Source: JBBIQV01 sp964555285
GTDB lineage: Bacteria; Nitrospirota; Nitrospiria; Nitrospirales; Nitrospiraceae
Length of the DNA stretch: 64,000 bases
Direction: 5' to 3'
Assembly: GCA_964555285.1 (NCBI GenBank)
Contig: CAZKRM010000017.1
Coordinates: 3,978-67,977, forward strand
Positions within the stretch are counted from its first letter, which is position 1; each line of letters opens with the position of its first letter. Below are positions 33,174 to 42,137 of this stretch, in pieces. The translations under genes were made by a program, and so were the position numbers. Below the pieces are notes generated by a model that did no database searches, was not told where the DNA came from, and worked only from the letters and a program-made list of their open reading frames with translations.

Positions 33174-33716
33174 TCACTTCTGCTGATTGTCGAATTCCTT
33201 GGCCACCTTCTCCGTGAGATCCAAAGACGGATGCGAATAGATGACGATCTTGATGGTCGCCTCGGTGCCCTTGTCGAGCACGGCGGTATACCCTTCCTTC
33301 TCTGCCACCGTCAGGGCCGCGCGCTGGATCTTCTTGCCATAGTCGGCAATCATTTCGCGCTGCTTTTCCTGGACCTCGCGGTTGAAGTCCTGAATCCGCC
33401 GCTGGTAGGCCTGTACCTTGGCGCGGAAGCCCTCCTGCTTCTCCTGCTTCGCCGTTTCGCTCAGCTTGGGATCCTGGACGGCTTGCTCCAACTCCTTCAA
33501 CTCTTGATCGTCCGAATCGATGATCTTCTGGCGAGTCGCCGAATATTGTTTCATCTCTTCCAGCGCGCGCTTGCCCGCCTTGGATCGTTCCATGATCGCC
33601 TGCTGGTCGATGACCGCCACTTTCAACTGGTCCGCAGCCAGGCCGGGGAACGCCGCTCCCAGCACGATCAAGAGCCCCACCGCCACAACGATTCCGAGCA
33701 TCGCTACCGTCTTCAT
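33174..33716 (-). CDS. OmpH/Skp-family periplasmic chaperone
   Basis: A 180-residue protein with an N-terminal signal peptide (MKTVAMLGIVVAVGLLIVLG, cleavage likely after GLAA) and a long charged coiled coil (residues about 50-140), the tentacles of Skp. The KVAVIDQQAIMERSKAGKRA segment is typical. It binds unfolded outer-membrane proteins in the periplasm. The start at 33716 is chosen because AAGGAG lies seven bases upstream; the frame is open further to 33782. A second paralogue follows upstream. Confidence 0.88.
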   Translation of the reverse strand: MKTVAMLGIVVAVGLLIVLGAAFPGLAADQLKVAVIDQQAIMERSKAGKRALEEMKQYSATRQKIIDSDDQELKELEQAVQDPKLSETAKQEKQEGFRAKVQAYQRRIQDFNREVQEKQREMIADYGKKIQRAALTVAEKEGYTAVLDKGTEATIKIVIYSHPSLDLTEKVAKEFDNQQK

Positions 33717-33778
33717 GTTCTGACTCCTTCCTCCCTTCCACACCCGCATGCGCGATCGCCGCGCGTGCCGACTTCCCC

Positions 33779-34354
33779 TCACGGATACTCTTTGTTGAAT
33801 TCCTCGACGACCTGGTTCGAGATATCCACGGCCTCCTCGCTATAGATGGTCGGGCCACCCCGCCCCTTGTCGATCACGACCTGCAATCCCAGCCGCTTGG
33901 CCACTTTGGCCGTCACCGCTTCCACCTTGTCCCGGAAACTTTCCAACACATCCTTCTGCTTTTCTTGGACCTCGCGATTCAGCTCCGCCGTCTTCTGCTG
34001 ATATTCCTGCATCCGGCGTCGGAACAGCGCCTCTCGCTCCTGCTTGGCGTTGGGGCTGAGGACGCTGGCTTGTTTAATGAAATCCTCTTCCATCCGGCGC
34101 AGCTCTTTTTCCTCCAACTCGATCAACGCCTGCCGGTTCTTGGCAAACGCGGCCAGCACGTCCTTGGCTTTCTTGCCCGCGTTCGACTCGTTGAACACCT
34201 TTTGGGGATCGACCGCGCCGACGCGGACATTGGCCGGAATCGATGAGGCGGCGCAGCCGGTCGCAGCAAAAATCAGCGCCGCCCCTCCAACGATACGACA
34301 GAGTCGACGCAACCCCGTCACCAATTGTGTACACTCTACCCATCTCACACCCAT
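33779..34354 (-). CDS. OmpH/Skp-family lipoprotein
   Basis: A 191-residue paralogue of the neighbour with the same coiled-coil pattern (RVGAVDPQKVFNESNAGKKA, then KQEREALFRRRMQEYQQKTA), but its signal sequence ends in a lipobox (IFAATGC), so it is predicted to be a lipoprotein anchored by Cys34. It is encoded 24 bases downstream of bamA. The pair of one soluble and one lipidated Skp-like chaperone next to BamA suggests a division of labour in outer-membrane protein delivery. Confidence 0.85.
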   Translation of the reverse strand: MGVRWVECTQLVTGLRRLCRIVGGAALIFAATGCAASSIPANVRVGAVDPQKVFNESNAGKKAKDVLAAFAKNRQALIELEEKELRRMEEDFIKQASVLSPNAKQEREALFRRRMQEYQQKTAELNREVQEKQKDVLESFRDKVEAVTAKVAKRLGLQVVIDKGRGGPTIYSEEAVDISNQVVEEFNKEYP

Positions 34355-34378
34355 CTCGTCGCCCTCTCCGAGCCCTCC

Positions 34379-36700
34379 CTAGAACAGCGACCCGATCGTG
34401 AACTCAAAGACGCCTTTTCGCTCACCTTCCCTCGGAGCCAGATTGATACCATACGCAGCACGCAAAGGGCCGAAGGGCGAAATCCAGCGGCCCTCGAGAC
34501 CGACCGCCTTCCGGAGATTGAGCGAGAGTTTTTCATTATCATTGAATCCCTTCCCATAGTCGAAGAAGATGACGCCGTTCAGCTTCGCTTCCTGGGAGAT
34601 GGTGAAAATGAAGTCGTTGTTGAAGATCAGTTCCTTCGAGGCGCCGAGGAGCGACTGGTTCGGCGTGATCGGTCCCGCGAGACCGAAGACAAACCCGCGC
34701 ATGGTGTTGATGCCACCGACGAAGAACCGTTCGGTCAAGGGGATGGGTTTTCCTCCCATCCCTTCCACCGTACCGTAGCGGACGTGATTCGAGATCCGGG
34801 TGTCGAACGGGAGCGGGGTGTACTTGAGCACATCAATATATACTTTATAAAAGTTATTGGTTCCGCCCAGGTACGGCGTGCCCAGATCGACCCCGATGCT
34901 CGTTCGCCACCCCGTTCGGGGATCGAGGTAGTAGTCGCGCGTATCCCTGGCCAGCGACGTCCGGAAGCCGGTCGTCGTCTGAAACCCGAGCTGATTGCAG
35001 ATAAGCGGTAATAGATCCGGGCAGAGTCCTTCCTGTGGATCGCTGAAATTCAACTGCTCGAACATCATACTGACGCTGCCTGTCACATACTCCGACAGCC
35101 AACGCCCAAAGGTAAAGCTGATCCCCCCCTTATCCTCGAAGTAGGTAATGTAGTTGGTGATCGTCTTAAACACATCGATCTGAAAGGAGGTGAGCGAATC
35201 CTCCAGGTAAGGATTCCGGAACGTGATCAAGCCGAGACTCCGCTGCTGGCCGAGCTGTCCACGGATACGCCCCATCCAGCCGTTCCCGCCCAAATTGCCT
35301 TCCGTAATATCGGCGACCGCGACCAACTTGTCGAGGGTGCTGAACCCGCCGCCGATGCTGAACTGCCCCGTGGCCTTTTCTTTTACCTTCACATTCAGAT
35401 CGACCTTGTCCGTCTCGACCTGCTCCGGAAGAATTTCGACCGTTTCGAAAAAGTTCAGGTTGTTGAGCCGCTGGAAGCTGCGTTTCAGCGAGGGCGTGTC
35501 GATCACATCTTGCTCATCCACGCGCAATTCGCGCCGGATCACGTTATCGCGCGACTTGTCGTTGCCGCTGACATTGATCTGCCGGATGCGCATCATCTCC
35601 CCTTCTTTGATAGTGAGGATGATGGTCGCCGTCTTTTGATCGTTATCGGGGTTGACGTTCGGCACGACGTCGGCAAATGCGTACCCTTTGCCCCCATACA
35701 TGTCGGTCAGCCGCGTGATCTCGTCGCGGATTTTGGCCCGTTGAAAGATCTCGCCCGGCTTAATCTTCAATCCCTCGCGGAGTTCCGCATCCTCGAACAC
35801 GGTGTAGCCACGATACCCCACCTCCGCCACCGTAAAGGGTTCGCCTTCCTGGATGGTATAGCTCACCAGAAACCACTTCTTATCCTCGGTCAGCTCAACG
35901 GACGGAGTACTCACTTGCACGTTGAGGTAGCCCTTGTTGAGATAGACTTCCCGAATGCGCTCCGCATCGTTCGCCAGCTCTTCCCGTTTAAGAACGCCTG
36001 CGTCGGAGAGGATGGACGGCAGCTTCAGTTGCGTGAGGAGGCCGTACCATGGAATCCATTCCCGCGTCGCCACCACCTTAAAAATTTCTTCTTTCGTGAC
36101 CGCGCGCGCGCCCTCGAAGATGATGGTCTTGATCCGAGTTTTGTCCCCTTCTTTCACGAAAAAGGTGAGCCGCTTACGATCTTCATCCAGCGATTGGATA
36201 ACGGGAATGACCCGGCAGTTGTAGTAGCCGTCTTCCTGGTAGGCAAGCCGGATTTTCTCCGCGCTCTCTTTGGCTTGTTGCTGATCCAGGAACGTTTGGC
36301 CTTTGATGGTGATCTTTTCCTTCAGCTTGTCGTCGCTCAGGTTCTCGTTGCCGTCGAACACGATCTCCGCGATGAAGGGCTTTTCCGAGACGACAAACAC
36401 GACGGACACGCCGCCGGGCACCGAATCCGTCTCGACTTGCACATCCTCGAAGAACCCGCTCTCGTAGAGAATCTTGACCTGTGCGCGGATGATTTCGGGC
36501 GTGTAGGGCTCCTCCACGATCAACGTCAGGCGCCCCCGAATGGCCGCCAACTCGATCCGCTTGTTCCCCCGGATCTCGACGGACTTCACCTTGGGGCCGC
36601 TCGTTTGCGAGACGGCATGGCTCGTCCAGACAAAGATCAGCGCGATCGCCAGCCCAAGGGCACAACCATGCGTGCGCCACCGCGTCCCCGGTCGGGTCAC
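34379..36700 (-). CDS. bamA: Outer membrane protein assembly factor BamA
   Basis: A 773-residue Omp85 protein. After a signal peptide (LGLAIALIFVWTSHAVSQ) come five POTRA domains (residues about 35-430; for example KVKSVEIRGNKRIELAAIRG) and a 16-strand barrel. The conserved barrel loop motif is seen as FFVGGINTMRGF (the VRGF/Y-type lid motif of family members), and the protein ends in phenylalanine (FEFTIGSLF), the outer-membrane targeting signal. It is the first gene of the minus-strand lipid A cluster. Confidence 0.95.
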   Translation of the reverse strand: MTRPGTRWRTHGCALGLAIALIFVWTSHAVSQTSGPKVKSVEIRGNKRIELAAIRGRLTLIVEEPYTPEIIRAQVKILYESGFFEDVQVETDSVPGGVSVVFVVSEKPFIAEIVFDGNENLSDDKLKEKITIKGQTFLDQQQAKESAEKIRLAYQEDGYYNCRVIPVIQSLDEDRKRLTFFVKEGDKTRIKTIIFEGARAVTKEEIFKVVATREWIPWYGLLTQLKLPSILSDAGVLKREELANDAERIREVYLNKGYLNVQVSTPSVELTEDKKWFLVSYTIQEGEPFTVAEVGYRGYTVFEDAELREGLKIKPGEIFQRAKIRDEITRLTDMYGGKGYAFADVVPNVNPDNDQKTATIILTIKEGEMMRIRQINVSGNDKSRDNVIRRELRVDEQDVIDTPSLKRSFQRLNNLNFFETVEILPEQVETDKVDLNVKVKEKATGQFSIGGGFSTLDKLVAVADITEGNLGGNGWMGRIRGQLGQQRSLGLITFRNPYLEDSLTSFQIDVFKTITNYITYFEDKGGISFTFGRWLSEYVTGSVSMMFEQLNFSDPQEGLCPDLLPLICNQLGFQTTTGFRTSLARDTRDYYLDPRTGWRTSIGVDLGTPYLGGTNNFYKVYIDVLKYTPLPFDTRISNHVRYGTVEGMGGKPIPLTERFFVGGINTMRGFVFGLAGPITPNQSLLGASKELIFNNDFIFTISQEAKLNGVIFFDYGKGFNDNEKLSLNLRKAVGLEGRWISPFGPLRAAYGINLAPREGERKGVFEFTIGSLF

Positions 36701-37029
36701 GGAGGTCCTTCTTGGGACACCGGCAGGCGAGGTCGCTGCGTCATGGACATGGGAACCAGGGGCTCACCGGTCGCATCGAGTTCACGCTCAGGAGGAAATG
36801 GCACGAGTACGGGCAAGACCGACGCTCTTTCCTCCAGTATCGCCCATGACGACGACAGACAAAACCGGAGTTTGGCGCTCGTCGTGAGCGCCAAAACGAA
36901 ACTTTCGGATTATATTGGCGCATCACGGCAATGTAAAGGAGAGTTTCCTCTCGGCGACCCGCAGAATCTGTGTTGCAGCGAATCGCGCGCGCCTTGACTT
37001 CACCTCATTCATCACATAGTATTCGGCGC
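36701..37029. promoter_or_regulatory. Divergent bamA/galU intergenic region with strong hairpin
   Basis: 329 bases separate the divergent bamA and galU genes, so promoters for both must lie here. A perfect inverted repeat occurs at 36871-36895 (TTTGGCGCTC and its complement around a five-base loop). A TATATT box-like sequence at 36911-36916 could be a -10 element for galU, but I cannot assign a convincing -35. The hairpin has no T-tract on either side. Confidence 0.45.
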
Positions 37030-37926
37030 ATGTCGCCGAAGGATGTTCGCAAGGCCATCATCCCGGCCGCCGGTCTCGGCACCCGCTTTCTTCCCGCCAC
37101 CAAAGCCTCTCCCAAAGAGATGCTCCCCTTGGTGGACAAGCCGCTGATTCAATATGTCGTCGAGGAAGCCGTTGCGTCCGGCATCGAAGATATTATTGTC
37201 GTCACGGGCCGAGGCAAGCGAGCGATCGAAGATCATTTCGACCGCTCCATCGAGCTGGAGGAGAATCTCAAAGGAAGCGGGAAAGCCCAACTCCTGGGCC
37301 AGATGCGCAACATTTCCAGCCTGGCGAACTTCTGCTACGTCCGGCAACCTGAAGCGCTCGGTTTAGGGCATGCGGTGTTGTGCGCGCAGCATTTGATCGG
37401 GGACGAACCCTTTGCCGTCATTCTTGGTGACGAGATTATCGACGCCCCGGTTCCGGCGCTGGCCCAACTGATTCAGATATACAAGGAACGCCGTGGACCC
37501 GTGTTGGGCATACAGAAAGTTCCGCCGTCCGACGTCAGCCGATACGGCATCGTCGCCCCTCGACGCTTGGCCTCCGGCTTGTACCGAGTCGAGGATCTGG
37601 TCGAGAAGCCCGAGCCGGCGCAGGCGCCGTCCCAGTTAGCCGTGATCGGGCGCTACGTCCTGTCCCCCGACATTTTCGAGATTCTACGGAAGACCCCGCC
37701 GGGGAAAAACGGCGAGATCCAGTTGACGGACGGCCTTCGCAAACTGGCCACGAAGGCTCCGATGTACGCGCACGAAATCCAAGGGAACCGCCACGACGCA
37801 GGAGATAAGCTCGGGTTTCTGATCGCCACCGTGGAATTCGCGCTCAAGAACTCTTCCCTCGGCCCATCGTTCTCGCAGTACCTCCAGCGACGGCTGAAAT
37901 CGGTGCCGAGCAAACGCCGGGCGTAG
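37030..37926 (+). CDS. galU: UTP-glucose-1-phosphate uridylyltransferase
   Basis: A 298-residue GalU. It opens with RKAIIPAAGLGTRFLPATKA and continues with SPKEMLPLVDKPLIQYVVEE, the uridylyltransferase signature, then QPEALGLGHAVLCA and DEIIDAP at the metal site. It makes UDP-glucose for LPS and other glycans. The start is placed at ATG 37030; a GTG at 36970 is in frame but adds 20 residues unlike the family. It is divergent from bamA. Confidence 0.93.
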   Translation: MSPKDVRKAIIPAAGLGTRFLPATKASPKEMLPLVDKPLIQYVVEEAVASGIEDIIVVTGRGKRAIEDHFDRSIELEENLKGSGKAQLLGQMRNISSLANFCYVRQPEALGLGHAVLCAQHLIGDEPFAVILGDEIIDAPVPALAQLIQIYKERRGPVLGIQKVPPSDVSRYGIVAPRRLASGLYRVEDLVEKPEPAQAPSQLAVIGRYVLSPDIFEILRKTPPGKNGEIQLTDGLRKLATKAPMYAHEIQGNRHDAGDKLGFLIATVEFALKNSSLGPSFSQYLQRRLKSVPSKRRA

Positions 37927-38070
37927 GAGACACTCCGTCGGAGTCCTCGCCGTCGCGAGCGACTCAGAGCGTGAATCAATCGGCTTTCTCTTCACGAAGA
38001 CGACTCGGGCACCGGAGCCAGGAACGCACACGATCAGCTTGCTTCTCCCAACAGAGGAACACAACCAGCA

Positions 38071-40563
38071 ATGAGTGAATCAGCCGAGCCGGATCCCCAG
38101 CAAGTCCAGGCCGCCGACATTCCGGATCAGCTTCCGCTGCTCCCGGTTCGCGACATCGTCGTCTTCCCGTACATGGTCCTCCCGCTCTTTGTCGGCCGGG
38201 AGATGTCCATCAAAGCGATCGAGGCGGCATTGTCCGGCAACCGGATGATCTTCCTGGCCACCCAAAAAGCGCTCGACGTCGAGAACCCGACACCCGAGGA
38301 CATCCATGCCGTCGGTACCGTCGGCATCATCATGCGCATGCTCAAGCTGCCCGACGAGCGGATCAAAATCCTCGTGCAAGGCCTCGCCAAGGGGAAAATC
38401 GAAGAGTACATCCAATCGGATCCTTACTACTCGATCCGCATCACCAAGTTGACGGAGCACAAGCAGGCCGGCTCCTCGCTGGAAATGGAAGCCGTGATGC
38501 GGACGGTGAAGGAGCAGATCGAGCGGATCGTCAGCCTCGGCAAGGTCCTGATTCCGGACGTCATGGTGGTCATCGAGAACCTGGAAGACCCCGGACGACT
38601 CGCCGACATGGTGGCATCGAATCTGGGGCTCAAAGTCGAAGTGACTCAGAGCGTCCTCGAGATCACCGACCCGATCAAACGCCTCAAGCAGGTCAGCGAC
38701 ATCCTCGCCAAAGAAATCGAAGTCCTCTCGATGCAGCAGAAGATCCAGGCGCAAGCCAAAGGCGAGATGGACAAGACCCAGCGCGAATACTTCCTCCGCG
38801 AGCAACTGAAGGCCATTCAAAAGGAGCTGGGGGAACTCGACGAACGTGCCGAAGAGGTCGCGGAATTCCGCAAACGCATCAAAGACGCCAAGATGCCGGA
38901 GAAGGTGCTCAAGGAGTCCGAGAAACAATTGAAGCGCCTGGAAAAGATGCACCCGGACACCGCGGAGTCGGCCACGGTCCGGACCTACCTGGAATGGATC
39001 GTTGAACTCCCGTGGTCCAAGAAGTCGAAAGACAATCTCGATCTCAAGGCCGCCGCCAAGGTCCTGAACGAGGATCACTACGATCTGGAGAAAGTCAAAG
39101 AACGCATTCTGGAATACCTCGCCGTCCGGAAACTGAAAGAGAAGATGAAGGGCCCGATCCTCTGCTTCGTCGGCCCGCCCGGTGTCGGGAAAACCTCCCT
39201 CGGCAAGTCCATTGCCCGCTCATTAGGCCGGGAGTTCGTCCGGATCAGCCTCGGCGGCGTGCGGGACGAAGCGGAAATCCGGGGCCACCGCCGGACGTAC
39301 GTCGGCGCCCTGCCGGGCCGCATCATTCAAGGCATCAAACAGGCCGGCACCAACAATCCGGTCTTCATGCTCGATGAAGTCGATAAAGTCGGGATGGATT
39401 TCCGCGGCGATCCCTCCGCCGCCTTACTGGAGGTGTTGGACCCGGAGCAGAACAACTCCTTCACCGACCACTACCTCGGCGTGCCCTTCGACCTGACGGA
39501 GGTCATGTTCATCACCACGGCGAACCTCATGGATCCGATTCTCCCTGCGCTGCGCGATCGGATGGAGATCATCGAGATTCCCGGGTACACCGAGGAGGAA
39601 AAACTCGGCATCGCGCAGAAGTACCTCATCCCGCGCCAACTCAACGAGCATGGCATCACGGAGAAGCACGTGCGCATCCTCGAACCCACGATGCGGCAGA
39701 TCATCTCCCACTACACGCGCGAGGCCGGTGTCCGGAATCTCGAGCGGGAAGTGGCCAACGTGATGCGCAAGGTGGCGAAGAAGGTCGCGGAGGGCAAGGC
39801 CCAGTGCCAGACCATCACGTCCGCGAACCTGAACAAGTACTTGGGCGTGCCCAAGTACATCCCGGAAGCCGAGCTGGAAAAAGATGAGATCGGAGTGGCC
39901 ACGGGACTGGCCTGGACGGAAGCGGGCGGCGACGTGCTGTACATCGAAGCGACCGTCATGAAAGGAAAGGGCCAACTCACGCTCACCGGTCACCTGGGCG
40001 ATGTGATGAAGGAATCCGCGCAGGCCGCGCTCAGCTACGTCCGGTCGCGCGAAACCACCTTGGGCATCAACCCCGACATCTTCGCCAAGAACGACATTCA
40101 CATTCACGTCCCGGCCGGCGCCATTCCCAAGGACGGCCCCTCCGCAGGAATCACCATGGCGACGGCGATCGCGTCCGCGCTGGCGCAAATTCCGGTCCGC
40201 CGCGACTTGGCGATGACCGGCGAGATCACGCTGCGGGGCCGCGTATTGCCGATCGGCGGTCTCAAAGAGAAAATTCTCGCGGCCAAGCGCGCCAAACTCA
40301 GTACGGTCATCCTGCCGAAGCGAAACAAGAAGGACCTGGAGGAAATTCCGAAGCACCTGCTCACGGGCATTCAATTGGTGTTCGCCGACACGGTGGACGA
40401 CGTGATGAGAACGGCGCTGCGCCGGGGCACACGTACGCAGGCCGCTTCAAGAAAATCGCGGCAACCCGACAAAGGCTCCCGCGCGCCCAAGACGAAACGC
40501 GCGGCCCGCTCGGCCACCGGAACGTCCCGCGCGCAAGTCGCGTCCGTTCCCGCCACCTTGTAG
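38071..40563 (+). CDS. lon: ATP-dependent protease Lon
   Basis: An 830-residue Lon with N-terminal substrate-binding domain (LPVRDIVVFPYMVLPLFVGR), AAA+ module (Walker A FVGPPGVGKTSLGKSIA, Walker B PVFMLDEVDKVG) and protease domain. The catalytic serine is in PKDGPSAGITMATAIASALA and the lysine in LPIGGLKEKILAAKRA. The last about 50 residues form a basic, lysine- and arginine-rich tail (KSRQPDKGSRAPKTKRAARS) beyond the usual end. Hexameric cytoplasmic protease. thiL begins two bases after its stop. Confidence 0.96.
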   Translation: MSESAEPDPQQVQAADIPDQLPLLPVRDIVVFPYMVLPLFVGREMSIKAIEAALSGNRMIFLATQKALDVENPTPEDIHAVGTVGIIMRMLKLPDERIKILVQGLAKGKIEEYIQSDPYYSIRITKLTEHKQAGSSLEMEAVMRTVKEQIERIVSLGKVLIPDVMVVIENLEDPGRLADMVASNLGLKVEVTQSVLEITDPIKRLKQVSDILAKEIEVLSMQQKIQAQAKGEMDKTQREYFLREQLKAIQKELGELDERAEEVAEFRKRIKDAKMPEKVLKESEKQLKRLEKMHPDTAESATVRTYLEWIVELPWSKKSKDNLDLKAAAKVLNEDHYDLEKVKERILEYLAVRKLKEKMKGPILCFVGPPGVGKTSLGKSIARSLGREFVRISLGGVRDEAEIRGHRRTYVGALPGRIIQGIKQAGTNNPVFMLDEVDKVGMDFRGDPSAALLEVLDPEQNNSFTDHYLGVPFDLTEVMFITTANLMDPILPALRDRMEIIEIPGYTEEEKLGIAQKYLIPRQLNEHGITEKHVRILEPTMRQIISHYTREAGVRNLEREVANVMRKVAKKVAEGKAQCQTITSANLNKYLGVPKYIPEAELEKDEIGVATGLAWTEAGGDVLYIEATVMKGKGQLTLTGHLGDVMKESAQAALSYVRSRETTLGINPDIFAKNDIHIHVPAGAIPKDGPSAGITMATAIASALAQIPVRRDLAMTGEITLRGRVLPIGGLKEKILAAKRAKLSTVILPKRNKKDLEEIPKHLLTGIQLVFADTVDDVMRTALRRGTRTQAASRKSRQPDKGSRAPKTKRAARSATGTSRAQVASVPATL

Positions 40564-40564
40564 T

Positions 40565-41629
40565 ATGCCGTCCGGCCACACGCGCAATCGGCCATCATCT
40601 CTCCGCGAATTCGACCTGATCCGCCTCCTGCAGCGCCGCTTCGGACATACCGACTCATCCGTCACCCGGGGAATCGGCGAGGACGCGGCCATCGTCACAA
40701 CCCCGCCGCGTGACACGCTGTTGGTGACGACGGACCTCCTGGCAGAGAGAGTTCACTTTGACCTCGCCACCACCGGCTTTGACGAGGTCGGCTATCGCGC
40801 CGCCATTGCCAACCTGAGCGACATCGCCGCCATGGGAGGTACGCCGCGCTTTCTCCTCGTCGCGCTGGCCATACCCGCCCGACACCGGACATCGGAGATC
40901 GTCGCCTTATACCGTGGTCTGATGCGAGCCTGCCGTCCCTACGACGTGTGCCTCATCGGCGGCGACACGTCGGCGTCGCGACAGGGCCTGTTTTTGAGCA
41001 TCACCCTACTTGGGACGATGCCTGCGAAACAGGCGCTGACGCGGAATGGTGCGCGAATCGGAGATCTGATTTACGTGACCGGCACCTTGGGGGATTCCCG
41101 CGCCGGCCTGGCATTACTGATGGCGGCGAAACACCGGGGCCGCCGGCCCGTCCCCCTCCGCCATGTACCCAACCGGCACGACCGATTCTTGATCCAACGC
41201 CACCTCCATCCTACGGCTCGGGTCGCCGAGGGACGATTCCTGGCCATGAAACGACTGGCTTCCGCAGCCATCGACCTCTCCGATGGATTGTCCGGCGATC
41301 TGCGGCATCTCTGCGAACAAAGCGGGGTCGGTGCGGAAGTGTTGCTGCCGATGCTCCCGATTTCCCCCGCATGTCGTGCCTATGCGCAACAACGCCGTCT
41401 CGACCCGACTCAACTCGCGCTGAGCGGCGGGGAGGACTACGAGCTCCTCTTCACGGTGCCGCGACGAAAACGTCCGACGCTCGACCGCCTGGCTCGCTCC
41501 CGCGGCTTTCGCATGACCTGCATCGGCGCGATTACGCCCGGGCGTGCCGGCATCACGGCGAGAGAACCGGATGGAACGCAGCACCCGCTTCGCGTCACAA
41601 GTTACGAACATTTCGGCGAATCTCACTGA
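40565..41629 (+). CDS. thiL: Thiamine-monophosphate kinase
   Basis: A 354-residue ThiL of the PurM/AIRS fold. The N-terminal metal/ATP motifs are GIGEDAAIVTTPPRDTLLVT and DEVGYRAAIANLSDIAAMGG, later GGDTSAS and the C-terminal LSGGEDYELLFTVP. It phosphorylates thiamine monophosphate to the diphosphate cofactor. The start is one base after the lon stop codon (TAGTATG), indicating co-transcription with lon. Confidence 0.93.
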   Translation: MPSGHTRNRPSSLREFDLIRLLQRRFGHTDSSVTRGIGEDAAIVTTPPRDTLLVTTDLLAERVHFDLATTGFDEVGYRAAIANLSDIAAMGGTPRFLLVALAIPARHRTSEIVALYRGLMRACRPYDVCLIGGDTSASRQGLFLSITLLGTMPAKQALTRNGARIGDLIYVTGTLGDSRAGLALLMAAKHRGRRPVPLRHVPNRHDRFLIQRHLHPTARVAEGRFLAMKRLASAAIDLSDGLSGDLRHLCEQSGVGAEVLLPMLPISPACRAYAQQRRLDPTQLALSGGEDYELLFTVPRRKRPTLDRLARSRGFRMTCIGAITPGRAGITAREPDGTQHPLRVTSYEHFGESH

Positions 41630-41636
41630 GCCACGC

Positions 41637-42128
41637 ATGATGTTCTCTCTTTCCCGCATCCAGTCCACGCTTCGTCAGGTCCTCCACCTGCAAGAGTCTC
41701 CCCATCGAACCGCACTCGCCTTCGCCGTAGGCGTGTTTATCACCTTTTCTCCGACCTATGGACTCCACGTGCTCATGGCCGTCTTTTGCACCTGGGCCTT
41801 CGGTCTCAATTTCTTGGCGCTGTTCCTGGGCCTGTCGATCAACAACCCCTGGACGATCGTGCCGATCCTCGGCCTGACTTTTTGGACAGGCGCACGCCTC
41901 CTCGGAACGCCGGACCCGCCACCGTTGGATTGGAGCGATCTCAGTTTCATGGCCGTTTACCACCAGGTACTGCCCTACGCGCTGCCGTTCTTTTTCGGAG
42001 GCATGGTCTTGAGCCTACTGGGCGCTGCGCTCTCCTACCCGGCTGCCTACTACTTCGTCGCAAAATACCGGCAAGCACACCCACCTGACCGGGAGGCACC
42101 ATTGCCCCCTTCGAGCGAGGTGGGCTAA
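41637..42128 (+). CDS. DUF2062 membrane protein
   Basis: A protein of about 163 residues with three hydrophobic segments (ALAFAVGVFITFSPTYGLHV, WAFGLNFLALFLGLSINNPW and ALPFFFGGMVLSLLGAALSY). The SPxxGLH and NNPWT motifs are the DUF2062 hallmarks. The family has no established function, although it is often found near glycosyltransferases. Start at ATG 41637, with a second ATG directly following. The longer frame from 41544 overlaps thiL by almost 90 bases and is unlikely. Confidence 0.85.
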   Translation: MMFSLSRIQSTLRQVLHLQESPHRTALAFAVGVFITFSPTYGLHVLMAVFCTWAFGLNFLALFLGLSINNPWTIVPILGLTFWTGARLLGTPDPPPLDWSDLSFMAVYHQVLPYALPFFFGGMVLSLLGAALSYPAAYYFVAKYRQAHPPDREAPLPPSSEVG

Positions 42129-42137
42129 GATGACGCC

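Noticed and set aside
35510..36997. 495-codon open frame on the plus strand opposite bamA
   Set aside because: Shadow of the bamA coding strand with no family similarity.
36970..37029. Upstream GTG start of galU
   Set aside because: Adds 20 residues unlike any GalU; the family sequence begins after the ATG at 37030.
37927..38070. Terminator after galU (ACTCCG-T-CGGAGT hairpin)
   Set aside because: Stem is only six bases and no T-tract follows.
38080..40374. Long open frames on the minus strand opposite lon
   Set aside because: Rich in His, Arg, Asp and Leu as expected from reversed codons; no motifs.
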